In this document: positions 1 to 10,765 of the stretch, piece by piece
Layout of the letters: every line of letters starts with the position of its first letter
Position numbering within the stretch: the stretch's first letter is position 1
DNA from: Catonia carolina
Lineage: Eukaryota; Arthropoda; Insecta; Hemiptera; Achilidae
Reading direction: 5' to 3'
Assembly (NCBI GenBank): GCA_035578175.1
Contig: JAQMRL010000008.1
Location: 60,630,541-60,694,540, forward strand
Length of the DNA: 64,000 nt
Program-made: the position numbers and the translations under genes
The notes under the pieces: generated by a model
What the model saw: only the letters and a program-made list of their open reading frames with translations
Told to the model about the DNA's origin: nothing
Database searches by the model: none

Positions 1-202
1 AAGGATCAAATTCTTTTTATTATAATAATTTGTAATTCAAAATACGGTACCATTGTATAATAAAGTTGTCTGATACTTTTGGATTTAGTTGTATTATTAC
101 AAAAATAAAGATAAAGTTACAATCCCTACTTTACAATCCAATCCCCAATCACTTCCATACACTAGGCTAAAACTTGCGAGCTATGGACAATAATTTTCTT
201 TA

Positions 203-1326
203 AAGGTGCGGTTTCGTTTGTGCGATCGTCGCATGCGATTACTGCATGCGCCACTGCCATTACTCATCAAATGGATTTGTTAAGAAGTGTTTCCGTTTAT
301 GCGTCCGACGCATGAGATCGCATTCGTCGGCTGCATCGACTGCTTAGGGAACCAGTCACCTGCAGCAGTCGCATGCGTCTGGAAGTTGAAAATGAGTTTT
401 TCCAAAGTTGATGTCGGAAAACTCATTGTGTTAGCTGCAGAAAAACTATAACTATTTGATCCTTCAACTTGCTTTCATCGTCTAATAGATACAGTGAACT
501 CCCGCTAATCCAAAATAATTGGAGTCAGCCGATTTCGAATAAGCCGCGTTTTTTAAATAACAAGAAAAAGGTTTTTTATTGCAAAAAATATTACTGTGTC
601 TTAAGAACTTTTATTCGTACGATTTAATTGTCAAATATTTTCAGTACAATTTAATTATTTTTTCGAAAAGTCAAAAAAATTGTTTGGTTTTTATTTTCCA
701 TTTGTTTTCTTACCGAAATATCCCGCCATTTAACTAAAAGTACACCATTGGGCGTCGCTTCGATGGTTATGACCACGCGTTTACGTTTACATGACATTCT
801 TAAAATCGTTTTACTTCCACTACCAGCACGTAACATTAATTAGCCACAAAACAAAATGAAAACTACATTAAGGCCAAGACACTACCGTATCCATTAACCT
901 ACAATACAGGACTAATTGACTGTTTGCAGCAAAGGTGGTGTAGCCAAAATAAACAGTAGGCCTAGTAGTAGGCTACCGCTCCAAGGAAAATACTCATGTT
1001 ATCGGTAAAAATCCTGGCTGTAGGGCTGAAAGTCATGTAGGCATACTTTACGTGCTATAATTTACAGTTCAGTTTGCTGAAACAGTATTTTGGTTCAGAA
1101 ATACAATTTACAGTATTTATTATTTATTGTTTTTATTAAAGTTATTTGTAGAAAAATTACATTTAAAATACTGAGTATGTTTTTACGTTTCGGATAACCC
1201 GGGTTTCGGTTAACCTGGACGTGCAGTTGGATCGAACGTTCCACTGCACAAATAAAACTACCCGACCTATGCGTCAGTCGCATGCAGTAATCGCATGCCA
1301 CGATCGCACAAACGAAACCGCACCTT
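203..1326. mobile_element. TIR DNA transposon (outer element, non-autonomous)
   Basis: The ends are inverted repeats of about 27 bp, interrupted at one base before continuing: AAGGTGCGGTTTCGTTTGTG at 203-222 and its reverse complement ending at 1326. They continue into a GCATGCGATTACTGCATGCG motif on both sides. Flanks are TAA-like and TCA-like, so the TSD is imperfect. The left interior is rich in CGCATGCG-type words. A PIF/Harbinger origin is possible but unproven. A pogo/Tigger relic fills the middle. Confidence 0.65.
491..1227 (-). mobile_element. pogo/Tigger-like element relic nested in the 203-1326 element
   Basis: The left end reads CAGTGAACTCCCGCTAATCC after a TA. The right end, read in reverse, contains GGTTAACCGAAACCCGGG then TTATCCGAAACG. 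Both are typical of Tc1/mariner pogo-branch termini. On the minus strand, starting near 836, a short frame carries SCKRKRVVITIEA, which resembles the start of the CENP-B-type helix-turn-helix of Tigger transposases. The rest of the transposase is missing, so this is an internally deleted copy. The exact right end is uncertain by a few bases. Confidence 0.55.
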
Positions 1327-1358
1327 CAGTAGTAATTACTTGTAACTAGCCCTAACTA

Positions 1359-2158
1359 CCGGGTGATTCATTTAAAAGTAGCCCGCCGCTCGAGTAATTT
1401 TCATATGCTGTATTGGCAGCACTGATCACGATGTGATGAAGCTTGGTTTCATTTGTCTGGCCATGTAAATCCACAGAACACTAGATATTGGTCAGTTGAA
1501 AATCCTCATGTGTTACATGAATCTCCACTACATGACGAAAAAATTGGTTTATGGTGTGCGATTTCTGGACATCGTATTGTAGGGCCCATATTTTTTCATG
1601 AAACTGTAAATAGCGATGTGTACGTCAGAATTTTTAATGAATTTCATGAACAGTTAACCGACGATGAACGCGAGTACAATTTTTTCCAGCAAGATGGTGC
1701 AACATGTCACACGTCTCGCCAGTCCCTATCTCATATCAATCAGGTTTTTCCCATGCGAGTTGTTAGTACAGATTTGTGGCCTCCTCGTTCACCCGATTTT
1801 AGTATGTGCGATTTTTTTCTATGGGGTTATTTAAAACGAACTGTTTACCAAACAAACCCCCGCAGTATACATGAGCTAAAGAATAACATCGTGGCAGCCA
1901 TTCAACCTATAGACGTTTCCGTATTGCGTCGTGTGTGCATTAAAATAACATTGAACGAGCGCAAAAATGTGTAAGCGTTCAAGGACGCCACTTTCAGTAT
2001 CTACTGTAAAGGTGAAGTTGAAATTTGTATATAAATTTTTAATAAATATATAAAATTATGTATTAAGTAATTCTATTTATTCATTTACTATTTGAATCCA
2101 ATTGAGTGCCGAAGGCCGCTGTTAAATGCAGCGGGCTACTTTTAAATGAATCACCCGA
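1359..2158 (+). mobile_element. Tc1/mariner-superfamily element, TA-flanked, TIR GGGTGATTCATTT
   Basis: Perfect inverted repeats GGGTGATTCATTTAAAAGTA plus GCCCGC lie at both ends. They are flanked by TA at 1357-1358 and 2159-2160. The 800-bp element encodes a 5'-truncated transposase. The related element at 60032-60996 shares the GGGTGATTC terminus and the same transposase family, but has different inner TIR sequence. Confidence 0.93.
1435..2008 (+). pseudogene. Tc1/mariner-type transposase, catalytic half, broken
   Basis: This would catalyse cut-and-paste of the surrounding TA-flanked element. The reading frame is visible from DEAWFHLSG at 1435, the usual place of the first catalytic Asp. 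It continues through FQQDGATCHTS (Asp codon at 1693) to WPPRSPDFSMCDFFLWG (Asp codon at 1795). The second and third acidic residues are 33 residues apart by my count, close to the mariner spacing. The N-terminal DNA-binding half is absent: the frame has stops just before 1435, and the element is too short to hold it. Near 1940 the frame shifts; the expected C-terminus (GRHFQYLL then stop) appears in another frame and ends at 2008. The family looks like the insect transposases with an N-terminal DUF4817 domain, judging from its relative at 60 kb. Confidence 0.85.
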
Positions 2159-2488
2159 TATAATTGAATAATTTTACCTCAGATTGTAAATAATCCAACA
2201 TTTAATTTAATGTATGTACTGTATTGCTTTATTCTCTACACTCGATGCGATTTACTTATTGAAGATTGTATTATCTCCACAATTAGGATACCATAATTTG
2301 GGGTATGGTTATAATTTTTATTACATTTATTAATACTACTATGAATGTTACTTTGATGGAAGCCTTTAAAAATACTTATTAATTTTAAGTTATTTGTTTC
2401 TTTTTTATCCAAAGATGCTGAGTTCTTGATTGGATCTGTTTTAATAATGAAACAACTGGAAAATAATAATATACGCATGTTTTTTTTT

Positions 2489-2890
2489 TTTGTCTAGGTC
2501 CTCTGCCGAAAGGCTGGTTTGAACCTGTAGAGGTTTTACTAAGTAAAACGAGGAGTGAGGTGGTTTACTATTGCCCTCCTCACTGAATGGAAAAGTATGC
2601 TTATCAGCATGCCGGACCCTCTGAAAAGCACATATTTTCCACTCTGCAACTGACACCTTCACTTCATTCACCACAGGGTCTGACTCTATAATGAAATTCA
2701 TTACTTTCAGAGAAGATAACTCTGATTAGTGTCTTTTACGCCTCTACCTCTTTTTTTCTTTAATAATTCAGTAATTTAATTGGCTGACCTTGTGATAAGA
2801 AACAGAACTATTTATTTTAGCCTTGCAACAAACAGATTGAGTGTAAATAGTTTGACACTCCACCTGTCTGTTATGGGCAGAATATACATA
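2489..2890 (-). repeat. R1 interspersed repeat, copy 1
   Basis: About 400 bp, recurring at least six times in this window (also near 5.5, 12.1, 33.0, 38.7/42.5 and 52.7 kb). Diagnostic blocks are CATGCTGATAAGCATACTTT and GGTTCAAACCAGCC in element orientation. The 3' end in intact copies is CTGATGACC then AACAACAAC. The short-period tail suggests a retroposed SINE or a non-autonomous LINE derivative. I see no clear tRNA A/B box pair, so the class is open. In this copy the minus frame is open for 86 codons, but I treat that as chance or ancestral coding sequence. Confidence 0.8.
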
Positions 2891-3384
2891 TATATGTCGA
2901 ATGAATTAAATATAACTTTAATAAAACAAAGAAAAAATAATTAAAATATAACAATAATTTTTAATTACTCACGGTTCCGTATTAAAAAAAATGTTATAAT
3001 GCATATTATAGTTATTGTTATAATGCATATATACCTGCACCATAATTTTAAATAAGTGGATTATAATTATTGTTGTCCATAATATATATTCTCTAATTTA
3101 AAAATACACTTGTTACAGTTACGCACTAACTATAGCAAACTACATGATGTGTTCACTTATCACTCTTCACTCACTCTTTTCGACTGACCCTTTCTCTTTT
3201 ATACTTTCCCGTAATCAAAGTTTATCTCATTTACGTCACAAACTAATTAGCCAATCAGAAATCAGAATTATTTTCCGTCTCACTTCTACTCTATTTTTTT
3301 CAACGAAACTTCCAGAAATCTCTCGAAGCTTTTATATATCTTTCTCTCTGTTTAACTATCTCTCTTCCCCCTCTTAAATAATGT

Positions 3385-3550
3385 TACTAAAAAATGGAGA
3401 ATTAGAGAGGAACAAGGGGCGGGCGCAAGAAAGACCACAGATGCGATGGGGAGATAATACCAATAGTGGCGGGATTAACTGGATACAGAAAGCAAAAAAC
3501 GGGGAAGCATAGAAAATTTGTAAGACTTGCGTTTATCATTGAACAAATTG
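3385..3550 (+). pseudogene. LINE reverse transcriptase C-terminal tail (RTE-like)
   Basis: In one frame the sequence reads GRAQERPQMRWGDN, then INWIQKAKNGEA, then CVYHTNW with stops. This is the run of residues typical of the extreme C-terminus of RTE-type LINE ORF2 proteins (a GRP-x-RW-x-DD motif, then W-x-x-A-x-dR). Only the tail is present and it holds stop codons. It is dead. Confidence 0.65.
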
Positions 3551-3559
3551 GTTATTAAT

Positions 3560-5040
3560 AAAATATGAAGTTAATGAGTTGATTTTTGGCTAGGGTCTGG
3601 AAGTAAATCTAATTGTTTTATTATATTAAGATTGTACTCGTTAATAACCCTAGCGGATTATTTGAGAGAACACTTCAAAAAATATATCAATATAGAATCT
3701 GCTATCCTTTTTCAAAGATTCATAAATCACTAATTGTTTTAAAATTGTCTTTCTAAGCCGGGGTTGAAAAAGTCTACTTACTACTAAAAAAAATTTTTTC
3801 CTCTTTCCGACATTTTCACCTTAGGAAGTAATGGACTAAACTTTTAAGCTGTCTAGTAATACCGAATCATAAATAACTATCAAAACTTTATAAAGTGGAT
3901 TGGAAAGAGATGATATTACAGTGTAATTCAATCGAAAAATCCTCAATATGTAATAATAAAACAATAGTAAATGCAAGAAGAATGGGAACGGATAATTTAG
4001 AATCGTTACATTCAGCAATTGAGAGCGCGTAAGAGGGATGTTTGTTCAGGAATGTCTTAAGAGAACTAGGGAAGTATAAGGACCCCAAAAGAGGGAGTAA
4101 GACAGATAAGTCGAAGAGAGAGAGAGAAAGAGAGGGAATCGATATCGGTTACGGTCGTTGGGCTGGGCGCCCATAATAAATACTTGGGACAATAACATCA
4201 AGTGGTGGTTGGTTTGGCAGGGGGTGCATGTGGGGGGTTATGTAGGAAAGGAGAATAAAATTTATGCCTTGTTCGGTTACCCCTAACGCACTAGTCCAGT
4301 AGTTGCTGGTTGCTGACTTACTTTCTACTATTGTGCTGATATAATGCGAACACAAGAAGTTATTTTCAATATAAAACAAAAAAGACTATTGATATATAAC
4401 TGGCAAAGCGACACATTTTTCTGTTAGAATCGCAATAAAATATCTTCAAAATGAATTCAATAATATTTTTTTGTAGACACAGGAAAAATTAAAAATTTCC
4501 AATTGAATTCTTCGGGTTATTTAATGCTACACGAAAATATGGATGCCTACTGCCATTGACCACGGCAGTATTTCCGGTTGTTTTTCAGAATATCATAAAA
4601 ATAGTACGAATAATAAATTTTTTGTGATGGCCTCCAGAACTTCATTTTTAGCCAACTTGTTTCACACCGCGAAGGGATCAGAAGGCTAGAAGCTTGAAAT
4701 GGCGCGTACAGCAGAACAGCCGAAGCCTTGTTATGCTGTACTGATCATTCTAAAACAGAAGTGTCACGCTTAAAACCGTAAATCATAGCAAAACTTTAGT
4801 TAAGATAAACAACAGAAACCAATTTCCACTAGATCTAGGATGTGTATATGCATGGTAACAGTAACTTAATAGTACAACTTAACGTTGTATTATAAAATCT
4901 CGTTTCTAAAAAATTGAAGTTCTGAGTCTTACTATACATAAGTTAAGTACTTAAAACATAAAAAATTAATTTTCCACAGCTCAAACAATCTACCATTAGA
5001 AGTAATAAATATTTAGTTTTAGTATTTTATTTTCTGATTC
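3560..5040. other. No gene recognised
   Basis: AT-rich sequence with a purine-rich (GA)n-like patch near 4115-4135. Short open frames here have no recognisable content. Confidence 0.5.
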
Positions 5041-5069
5041 CATGAAAGAGAGAGCAATGATCTGAAAAA

Positions 5070-5270
5070 GAGAGACTAATAATAAGTCGAAGTTAATGAA
5101 CGGACAGTATCAGGTTACGAGAAACAAACTATACAAGAAAAACTAACGTTCAATGGAGGCGACTGGAGAAAACGAAGATGAAATTTCTACGGAAATCTGC
5201 ATAGAATGGATATCAGAGAGCTGACGAAACAAATTTTAGAACACTAAGCAAAAGATGCTGTTACACAATA
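5070..5270 (+). pseudogene. LINE relic, family L-B, C-terminal part
   Basis: Broken frames encode a stretch resembling LNERTVSGYEK, then KLTFNGG, then RRNFYGNLHRMDIRELTKQI. The same protein region is seen in the better copies at 30.5 kb and 56.4 kb (RKRRxxFxxHLYRMxxxRLxKQ). Several stops. It is a fragment of a non-LTR retrotransposon ORF2 downstream of the RT. Confidence 0.6.
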
Positions 5271-5455
5271 TGCGGACGAATATCTATCTCGCAGCACCAG
5301 ACATTTAAGGTTTCCCCACGCCACTTTAACGTCGCCATCCGGTAGCAGTTAGTAAAGTTATTTTAAAGCTCTACGTTTTTGTAATTAATTTAATTTAAGT
5401 AACTTAATTGTAATTTGTTAGTAATCTAAGCTTAATAATTAATTGTAATTATTGT

Positions 5456-6000
5456 TTAGGTTATCAGCCGTAAGGCTGGTTTGAACCTCTAGAGGTTTTA
5501 TTTACTAAGTAAAATGAAGAATAAGGTGGTTTACCAATTTCCTCATAGATTGGAAAAGTATGCTTATCAGGATGCCAGGCCCTCTGAAAAGCATCTACTT
5601 TCCACCCTGTAAATGACTCCTTCTATTCATTCACCACAGGGTCTGGTTGTATAATGAAATTAATTACTCTCAGAGGAGATAACTCTGACTAGTGTCTTTC
5701 AGGTATGAATTGTTCCAACGCATTTTGCAAGGAAAAATTGACAGTAGAAGGGGACCAGGAAGCAGAAGAATTTCATGGTTGGCCAACTTGAGGGTATGGT
5801 TTAACAAAAGCTCAGAGGAACTCTTACTGATACATACCAGTAGGGTAAGCTTGCCATGATGGTCGCCAACCTTCAGAACTTTTTCGGTTATTCAATGCTT
5901 CAGTCATATAAATGGCTGATCATGTGATAAGAAAAAGAACTGTTTTTTGTAGCCCTAGAACTGGCATATCTAGTGCAAATAATTTAAATTGTTAGAAGTT
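5456..6000 (-). repeat. R1 repeat copy 2, interrupted by a LINE tail
   Basis: The R1 blocks run from TTATCAGCCGTAAGGCTGG near 5461 to GATAACTCTGACTAGTGTC near 5697. They resume with TTCAATGCTTCAGTCATA near 5893. The other copies have only ~20 bp between these blocks, so about 190 bp is extra here. Confidence 0.75.
5704..5890 (+). pseudogene. LINE C-terminal tail inside R1 copy 2
   Basis: One frame reads YELFQRILQGKIDSRRGPGS, RRISWLANLRVWFNKSSEEL and then SRVSLP. This is the RRGPGRRRISWLxNLRxW signature found at the C-terminus of common insect LINE ORF2 proteins. It runs antisense to R1 and is truncated at the 5' side. No clear poly-A or TSD is visible, so insertion versus ancestral chimera is unresolved. 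Confidence 0.65.
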
Positions 6001-6009
6001 CAAAGAAGT

Positions 6010-7125
6010 CTATTTATTGTACCCGTATCCTAAACGAATCTAGGCTTATTTGTTACAATATAAATATGTATTTACTCAAAAATAGAAGTATTGTACAGAT
6101 AAAATTAAGTTAGGATGAATTTGTAAAAATCTTTATAGAAATTATAACAAAAAAATTATAACATTTATGATACAAGATGAATACTAGTACATTACATAAA
6201 TTAAAATTTGATTTACGATGTACCTTAACGGCATTTGTATTTTGTGAGGTAAACGGTAAAAAGAGTGAGGTTTATAGTATTATAAAGAATTATGTATAAT
6301 GTAGGGTTAACAACCCTTTAGGTCTTAAATTACAATTAGGACTGCAGAAGTAACAGCATGCAGTATTACAATTCCGTGCACTCCTTGTTAACGTAGTGTA
6401 TTTCTCCAAGGACAAAATTTATATACAAATTTGAAACACGTACTTTATTTTATTTCGCCATTAAATTTTCTATTTATGTCTTTTTCTAACTATTTAAAAA
6501 TTTTATATAGATGACCTATTGTATCCTACATTTATGTAACATTTAATAAGAATTAATGTAAATAACTGCGAACGAACTTTCAAAGAACTACATTTATACA
6601 AAATTTAAGAAAGTATCATTGGCCTATTTTAAAATATTATCTATAATCTATAGGTAAGTACTTACTGCATGAATATTTTATAAACACATTTCCTTTTCTA
6701 AAACAAATCAGAAATTTGTTCATGAATTAATATTTTAAATTCTAAGAAAATCTCAGCTACGTCATTCACGAAGACATTTAAGAGAATTGGGAATATAAAT
6801 CTTGAGTTTATTCTCCTTGTTATTTTTGTTTTAAAGTCAGAATTCAAAAATATTGTTTCCTTTGACCAACTCATGTCATTTAAAATTTATATTTTGTATC
6901 TGTAATTTTTTTAGAATCGGAAAGGCTTTTTAAGTACTTTCTAGAAAATGGAAGTGATGATTTTAAAAATAAATTTTAAATATTCTTAGTTCATCAATAA
7001 ATCAGAAAATTACTTTTCAAAATATGTTAATGTACTTTTTATGGACTAGTCTCCAGTTTAATATACGTTCTTTGTACAGGAGTTTTTAAAAAAAATCCAT
7101 TATTATGATTACTACACAGCCATTT
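6010..7125. other. No gene recognised
   Basis: AT-rich sequence without open frames of note or visible repeat structure. Confidence 0.5.
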
Positions 7126-7129
7126 TTCA

Positions 7130-7376
7130 GTACACGAAGACCTGTCAGTGAAAGTGCAAAAGTTCAACATCACTTAAACCTCGTTCCGTTCTTGAGATAA
7201 TTCTGTTCACACACACACACGCGCGCGCGCGCACACACACCCACACCAATCGCTAAAAACATTGCTTTTTGGTTCAGGGGTGTGGAAACGTGTCGATCCG
7301 GTGAAAACTCGATTTCAAAAAATCGACTTGAAAACAATACTTTCCTTCCTATATATTCATATAGGCAAGAGAAAGT
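7130..7376 (-). mobile_element. Helentron-like non-autonomous element, 5' fragment
   Basis: The terminal ACTTTCTCTTGCC (reverse strand, ending at 7376) is followed by the palindromic CCTATATGAATATATAGG. The family's conserved block follows, then a (CA)n/(CG)n microsatellite at 7209-7243. The copy fades out near 7130, so the 3' half with the stem-loop is missing. The flank after the terminus is a run of A (T in element orientation), as in the other copies. A Jockey LINE relic begins directly beyond it. Confidence 0.7.
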
Positions 7377-7379
7377 AAA

Positions 7380-7960
7380 AAAACATATGCCCACGAGTTT
7401 ACATAAAGAACACACAGATACCTAACAGTAAACTCGCTAGATACCTTGTTAAACAGGTTGATAAACGACTAAATTGGAAAACACACATACAAAGAAAACG
7501 GAAAAAACTGAACATAAAATTGAAACAGTTTGTACGGATACTTGGTAAATGTTCAACACTCAATCTTAACAACAAACTTTTAATTTACAAATCAATTCGT
7601 AAACTAATTTAGACGTATGGAATTCAATTATGGGGCTAAAGTAAGCAATTTCAACATTAAAATCATGCAAAGGTTTTCATTTAAATTACTCAAGACTATC
7701 ACAGAACTACCTTGGACGAACAACATACGACACAAAGATCTACACATTCCTACAGTTCAACGAGAAATCTTTTTTTTTTGTTTAACGTCCGACTGTTAAC
7801 AACGAGAAATTAACACGTGCAGTAAACAATACTAAAGAATACTCGAATCACACACAAATCACCTCGCTATCTTTATGTTAGATAATTCAAATGACAACTG
7901 CCGACTGAAACAAAGAAATCCTACGGAATTATTTTAAAGCGACAAGGCAACAGACAAATT
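7380..7960 (+). pseudogene. Jockey-type LINE ORF2 fragment (post-RT region)
   Basis: The frame reads CPRVYIKNTQIPNSKLARYL, then VDKRLNWKTHIQRKRKKLN, then LLIYKSIRKLI-stop-TYGIQLWG. After a frameshift it gives LLKTITELPWTNNIRHKDLH and IPTVQREI. These match the region after the RT catalytic motifs in Jockey-clade elements, and the better copy at 19.8-20.2 kb. A SINE stub with TSD interrupts it at 7769-7799. The coding frame resumes beyond the insert (REI then NTCSKQY), which confirms the insertion. Confidence 0.8.
7758..7810 (-). mobile_element. 31-bp SINE1 3' stub with 11-bp TSD
   Basis: CAACGAGAAAT at 7758-7768 is repeated at 7800-7810. Between them is the reverse complement of the SINE1 tail (ACAGTCGGACGTTAAAC plus A-run). 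This is a severely 5'-truncated retroposition into the Jockey relic. Confidence 0.85.
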
Positions 7961-8104
7961 AAATTCACTACGTTTCTCCATTGGAGGGTTTTCTTCGATC
8001 ATGATAAATAACAATGAAAACTCATCTACTCATTATTCTGCTTAAGAATAAATTCTAGATTTTGCTGTTATTTAAAAGAATGGGCAACAAGTTCCATTCT
8101 TTCA

Positions 8105-8420
8105 AACAAACAAAAAAAAATCCTTTTCATGAGAAGACGCGTTTCATGGCTGGTAGGAATTTTTAAAAAGGCTTAACTTTGACTTATGCCAAAAATCATT
8201 AGTGATTTCTGTAACTGCTCGTTAAAAGGAAGATAATGACACAATTTTTGATTCCAAATTTCGACTTTAATGCCTTGACTTTCGGTTTTGGGCTCCTTGC
8301 TGTAAAAACCGGAACTTCAAACCCAATTTAGGCTCACTAACTTTTTGTGTAGATTACGAATTCGAAAACCGTTTGTAGCTATATCATATAGTTTCTGACT
8401 TTGATTTCTTGACTTCCGGT
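8105..8420 (-). repeat. R2 interspersed repeat, copy 1
   Basis: The reverse complement matches the copies at 22680-22925 and 31880-32190. Shared blocks include GGCCTAAATTGGGTTT, CCAAAACCGGAAGTCAAG-like sequence, and GATTCCTCTTAAAGAGTAGA in the plus copies. The class is unknown: no coding potential or terminal repeat is recognised. Confidence 0.65.
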
Positions 8421-8685
8421 TTTAGGTTACTTTCGTACAGATATAATTATTGAGAAGTATTTACCTGAGCTATCATTACGGAAGATACGAATGCGGACTC
8501 TCCTTTACTTCAAAACAAATTGTTAATAGCATTAATGTAAATATGTTATCTGAAGGATCTAGTACCAATATCAGCCACATCCATTTCATAAAACTTTTCA
8601 GGAAACCAAAAAACTGTTTAAATTTAACCTACAGTACCTACCGACAAGTTTAATAGTTCCAGTTATTAGTATTAAATTCCAAATT

Positions 8686-8822
8686 AATATATATAATAAA
8701 AATAAAAATAGTATAAATATAATAAAATAGAGCATAAATATAATTATACTAAAATATAAATATAATATAATATAAATATAATAGTGTATATAATATTAGT
8801 GTATAAATATAATAAAAATATG
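8686..8822. repeat. AT-rich degenerate tandem repeat
   Basis: Runs of ATAAATATAAT-like units with near-zero GC content. Confidence 0.7.
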
Positions 8823-8849
8823 TCTTCAAAATATAGGAAAACTAACTTT

Positions 8850-10130
8850 TTTTAATGTGGCTGGTTTTGAAACAAGTTTACTGTTTTTTGTGAAAAATTA
8901 TGGTTTTATTTATTAAGGTAAGCAATGAATTTGATCATTTCAACTAATTGAATTAAGTAACTACTAACTATAAATTATACAAAAAGTACACATTTCATTG
9001 AGTACTGTGTCGTGCTAAAATTAAATTGTTCAAAATCGATATTTTTTAAGCAATTAAAAATAATCACTTGAATAGTACTCTAATAGGCTATAATAACAAA
9101 ATTATATAATGGTGTAATAAAATTTTCTTAACATAACTACATAAACTACAAAACTACATCGTTTTTGATGGTATAAAATTTAGTGCACCACATTAGTGCA
9201 CTAGCGCACCCACTGGCTATATCTGTAACTATGGATGTGGCTTGTTTTGAGAATAACTTTAAAATTTCGTTGAGCAATTTCATTGGATACGGATCGTTTT
9301 GATGTAGATTCTTCTATTTACTATCTTCTGAGTACTTGTAAAAATTAACAGAAACAAAAAATAATAATTTTTGGATGTGGCTGGTTTTAATACTGGATCC
9401 CTCATTCTGGTTATGATGTAGCCAATCACAGTTTTTATTTTTTGCTAAAATTATTAAACAAAGTAAAGGAATAGACTGAACGGATGAAATACTTTAAATC
9501 TGTTTTTTTATAAAGTAAATTTAGTTACAATAAAGCAGTTTGTTATCAACGATGTAGTAGTACATCTGTATTCCTTTATTTTTCATTCCTTCAACAACTT
9601 GCATCTCTTTCAAATGTAGTTCTTCTTGCTTCTTCTTTTTCTTTTTTCTTTTCACAGTAAAGAAGCCTGTCAACAAGATAGAGTGCAAACAGAGACCTGG
9701 ATTACCAAACACTTTCATCATCGTCTCGCTTCGCTGGTTTAACAGAAATTTTTATTATTTACATAAGAAGAAAATATCTGAAAATAGTTCCCTCAGTTCA
9801 AAAAAAATCCATTGTATACTGTACGATGATCATTGGTTTCTTTGTTACTTGATTTAAAACTATAGTAATTGGGACAATAGCTAACGATAAAACAAACATT
9901 CTTGTAATATTATATTCAATCAATTTTCCTCTTTTATAAAATATGGACAAATTAATTAAGATATGCGATTAATTAATGTAGAAACAAAGTGGAAGTTTTA
10001 AAAAGTGTATATTTTCATTGTTCTTGAAAACTTAAACAATATTATATGTAGTACTAAATAGCACGCTATTCGGAAAACTCCGTGTAGTTACTATTTTTCC
10101 TTCGTAACGGTACTTTTAAAATTTTTACAT
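8850..10130. other. No gene recognised; recurrent GTGGCTGGTTTT motif
   Basis: The word GATGTGGCTGGTTTTGA, with small changes, occurs near 8853, 9232 and 9375, with an inverted version near 8567. A 66-codon minus frame at 9521-9721 is lysine-rich in a homopolymer-like tract and has no recognisable motif. Confidence 0.45.
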
Positions 10131-10139
10131 CTGAACAAT

Positions 10140-10545
10140 GAGTTTACATGCTTCAGTTATGGTGAAAACATCGTAAAAATACTGCTAAAATACTGGAAGA
10201 ATTTAGTGATAAGTATCCAGGTGTGCCGTTATCGATTTGGCAACATTTACGAAAGTTATAATTATACGAAATTTGAAAACACAGGAAGCGTATAAAATGC
10301 CCCGAAGTGAGATCATCCACGATCAATTTGCAATGACAATAACCTACAAAAGGTTATCACGAACTAGCATGTAAAGGATGATGAAGGAATTAAAATTGAA
10401 GCCATTTCGTCCATCTTTCCTCCAAGCGCTTCATGAGGAAAATAGTGACAGGCGGTTGGAATTCTGTGAGACAGTCGCTATCCGTGCAGAAGCCGTAAAT
10501 ATTGGGAAAATCGTCACATGGACCAACCTGTATAGTTAAAATTTG
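10140..10545 (+). pseudogene. Tc1/mariner-type transposase relic, N-terminal half
   Basis: Broken frames give NTAKILEEFSDKYPGVPLS, then after shifts KLKPFRPSFLQALHEENSDR and RRLEFCETVAIRAE. The latter is the segment that precedes the first catalytic Asp in many insect Tc1/mariner transposases (P-Y-K-P-x-L-xQ-x-L-x-E-x-D-x-x-RR-x-x-FC). No TIRs were recognised. It is highly decayed. Confidence 0.65.
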
Positions 10546-10587
10546 ACAGACCAATATTTGTTAGATCAACACGTTTGGTAATCTCAT

Positions 10588-10765
10588 TTTCAGTAAACAC
10601 GTTCTCAGTATTCGTTCACCGTAGGCTTTTCTCCATTCTTCTGTTTCGTTTCACCTGTTCTATTTTTGATCTTCATGGAAGCCCTTAAATACTGTAATTA
10701 GTTATCTGAATTTGGTTCGGTTAATTAAACTTTCTCGGTACTTGTGATTATTTGAGGGTTAATAC
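10588..10765 (-). repeat. LINE L-B 3' fragment
   Basis: The sequence TTCATGGAAGCCCTTAAA and the following TAGTTATCTGAATTTGGTT also occur at 35136-35177 on the same strand. There they belong to an L-B LINE relic. This is a truncated copy of the same region. Confidence 0.6.

Noticed and set aside
9521..9721. 66-codon minus-strand ORF with a lysine run
   Set aside because: The run comes from a T/C-rich low-complexity tract; no domain or homologue is recognisable.
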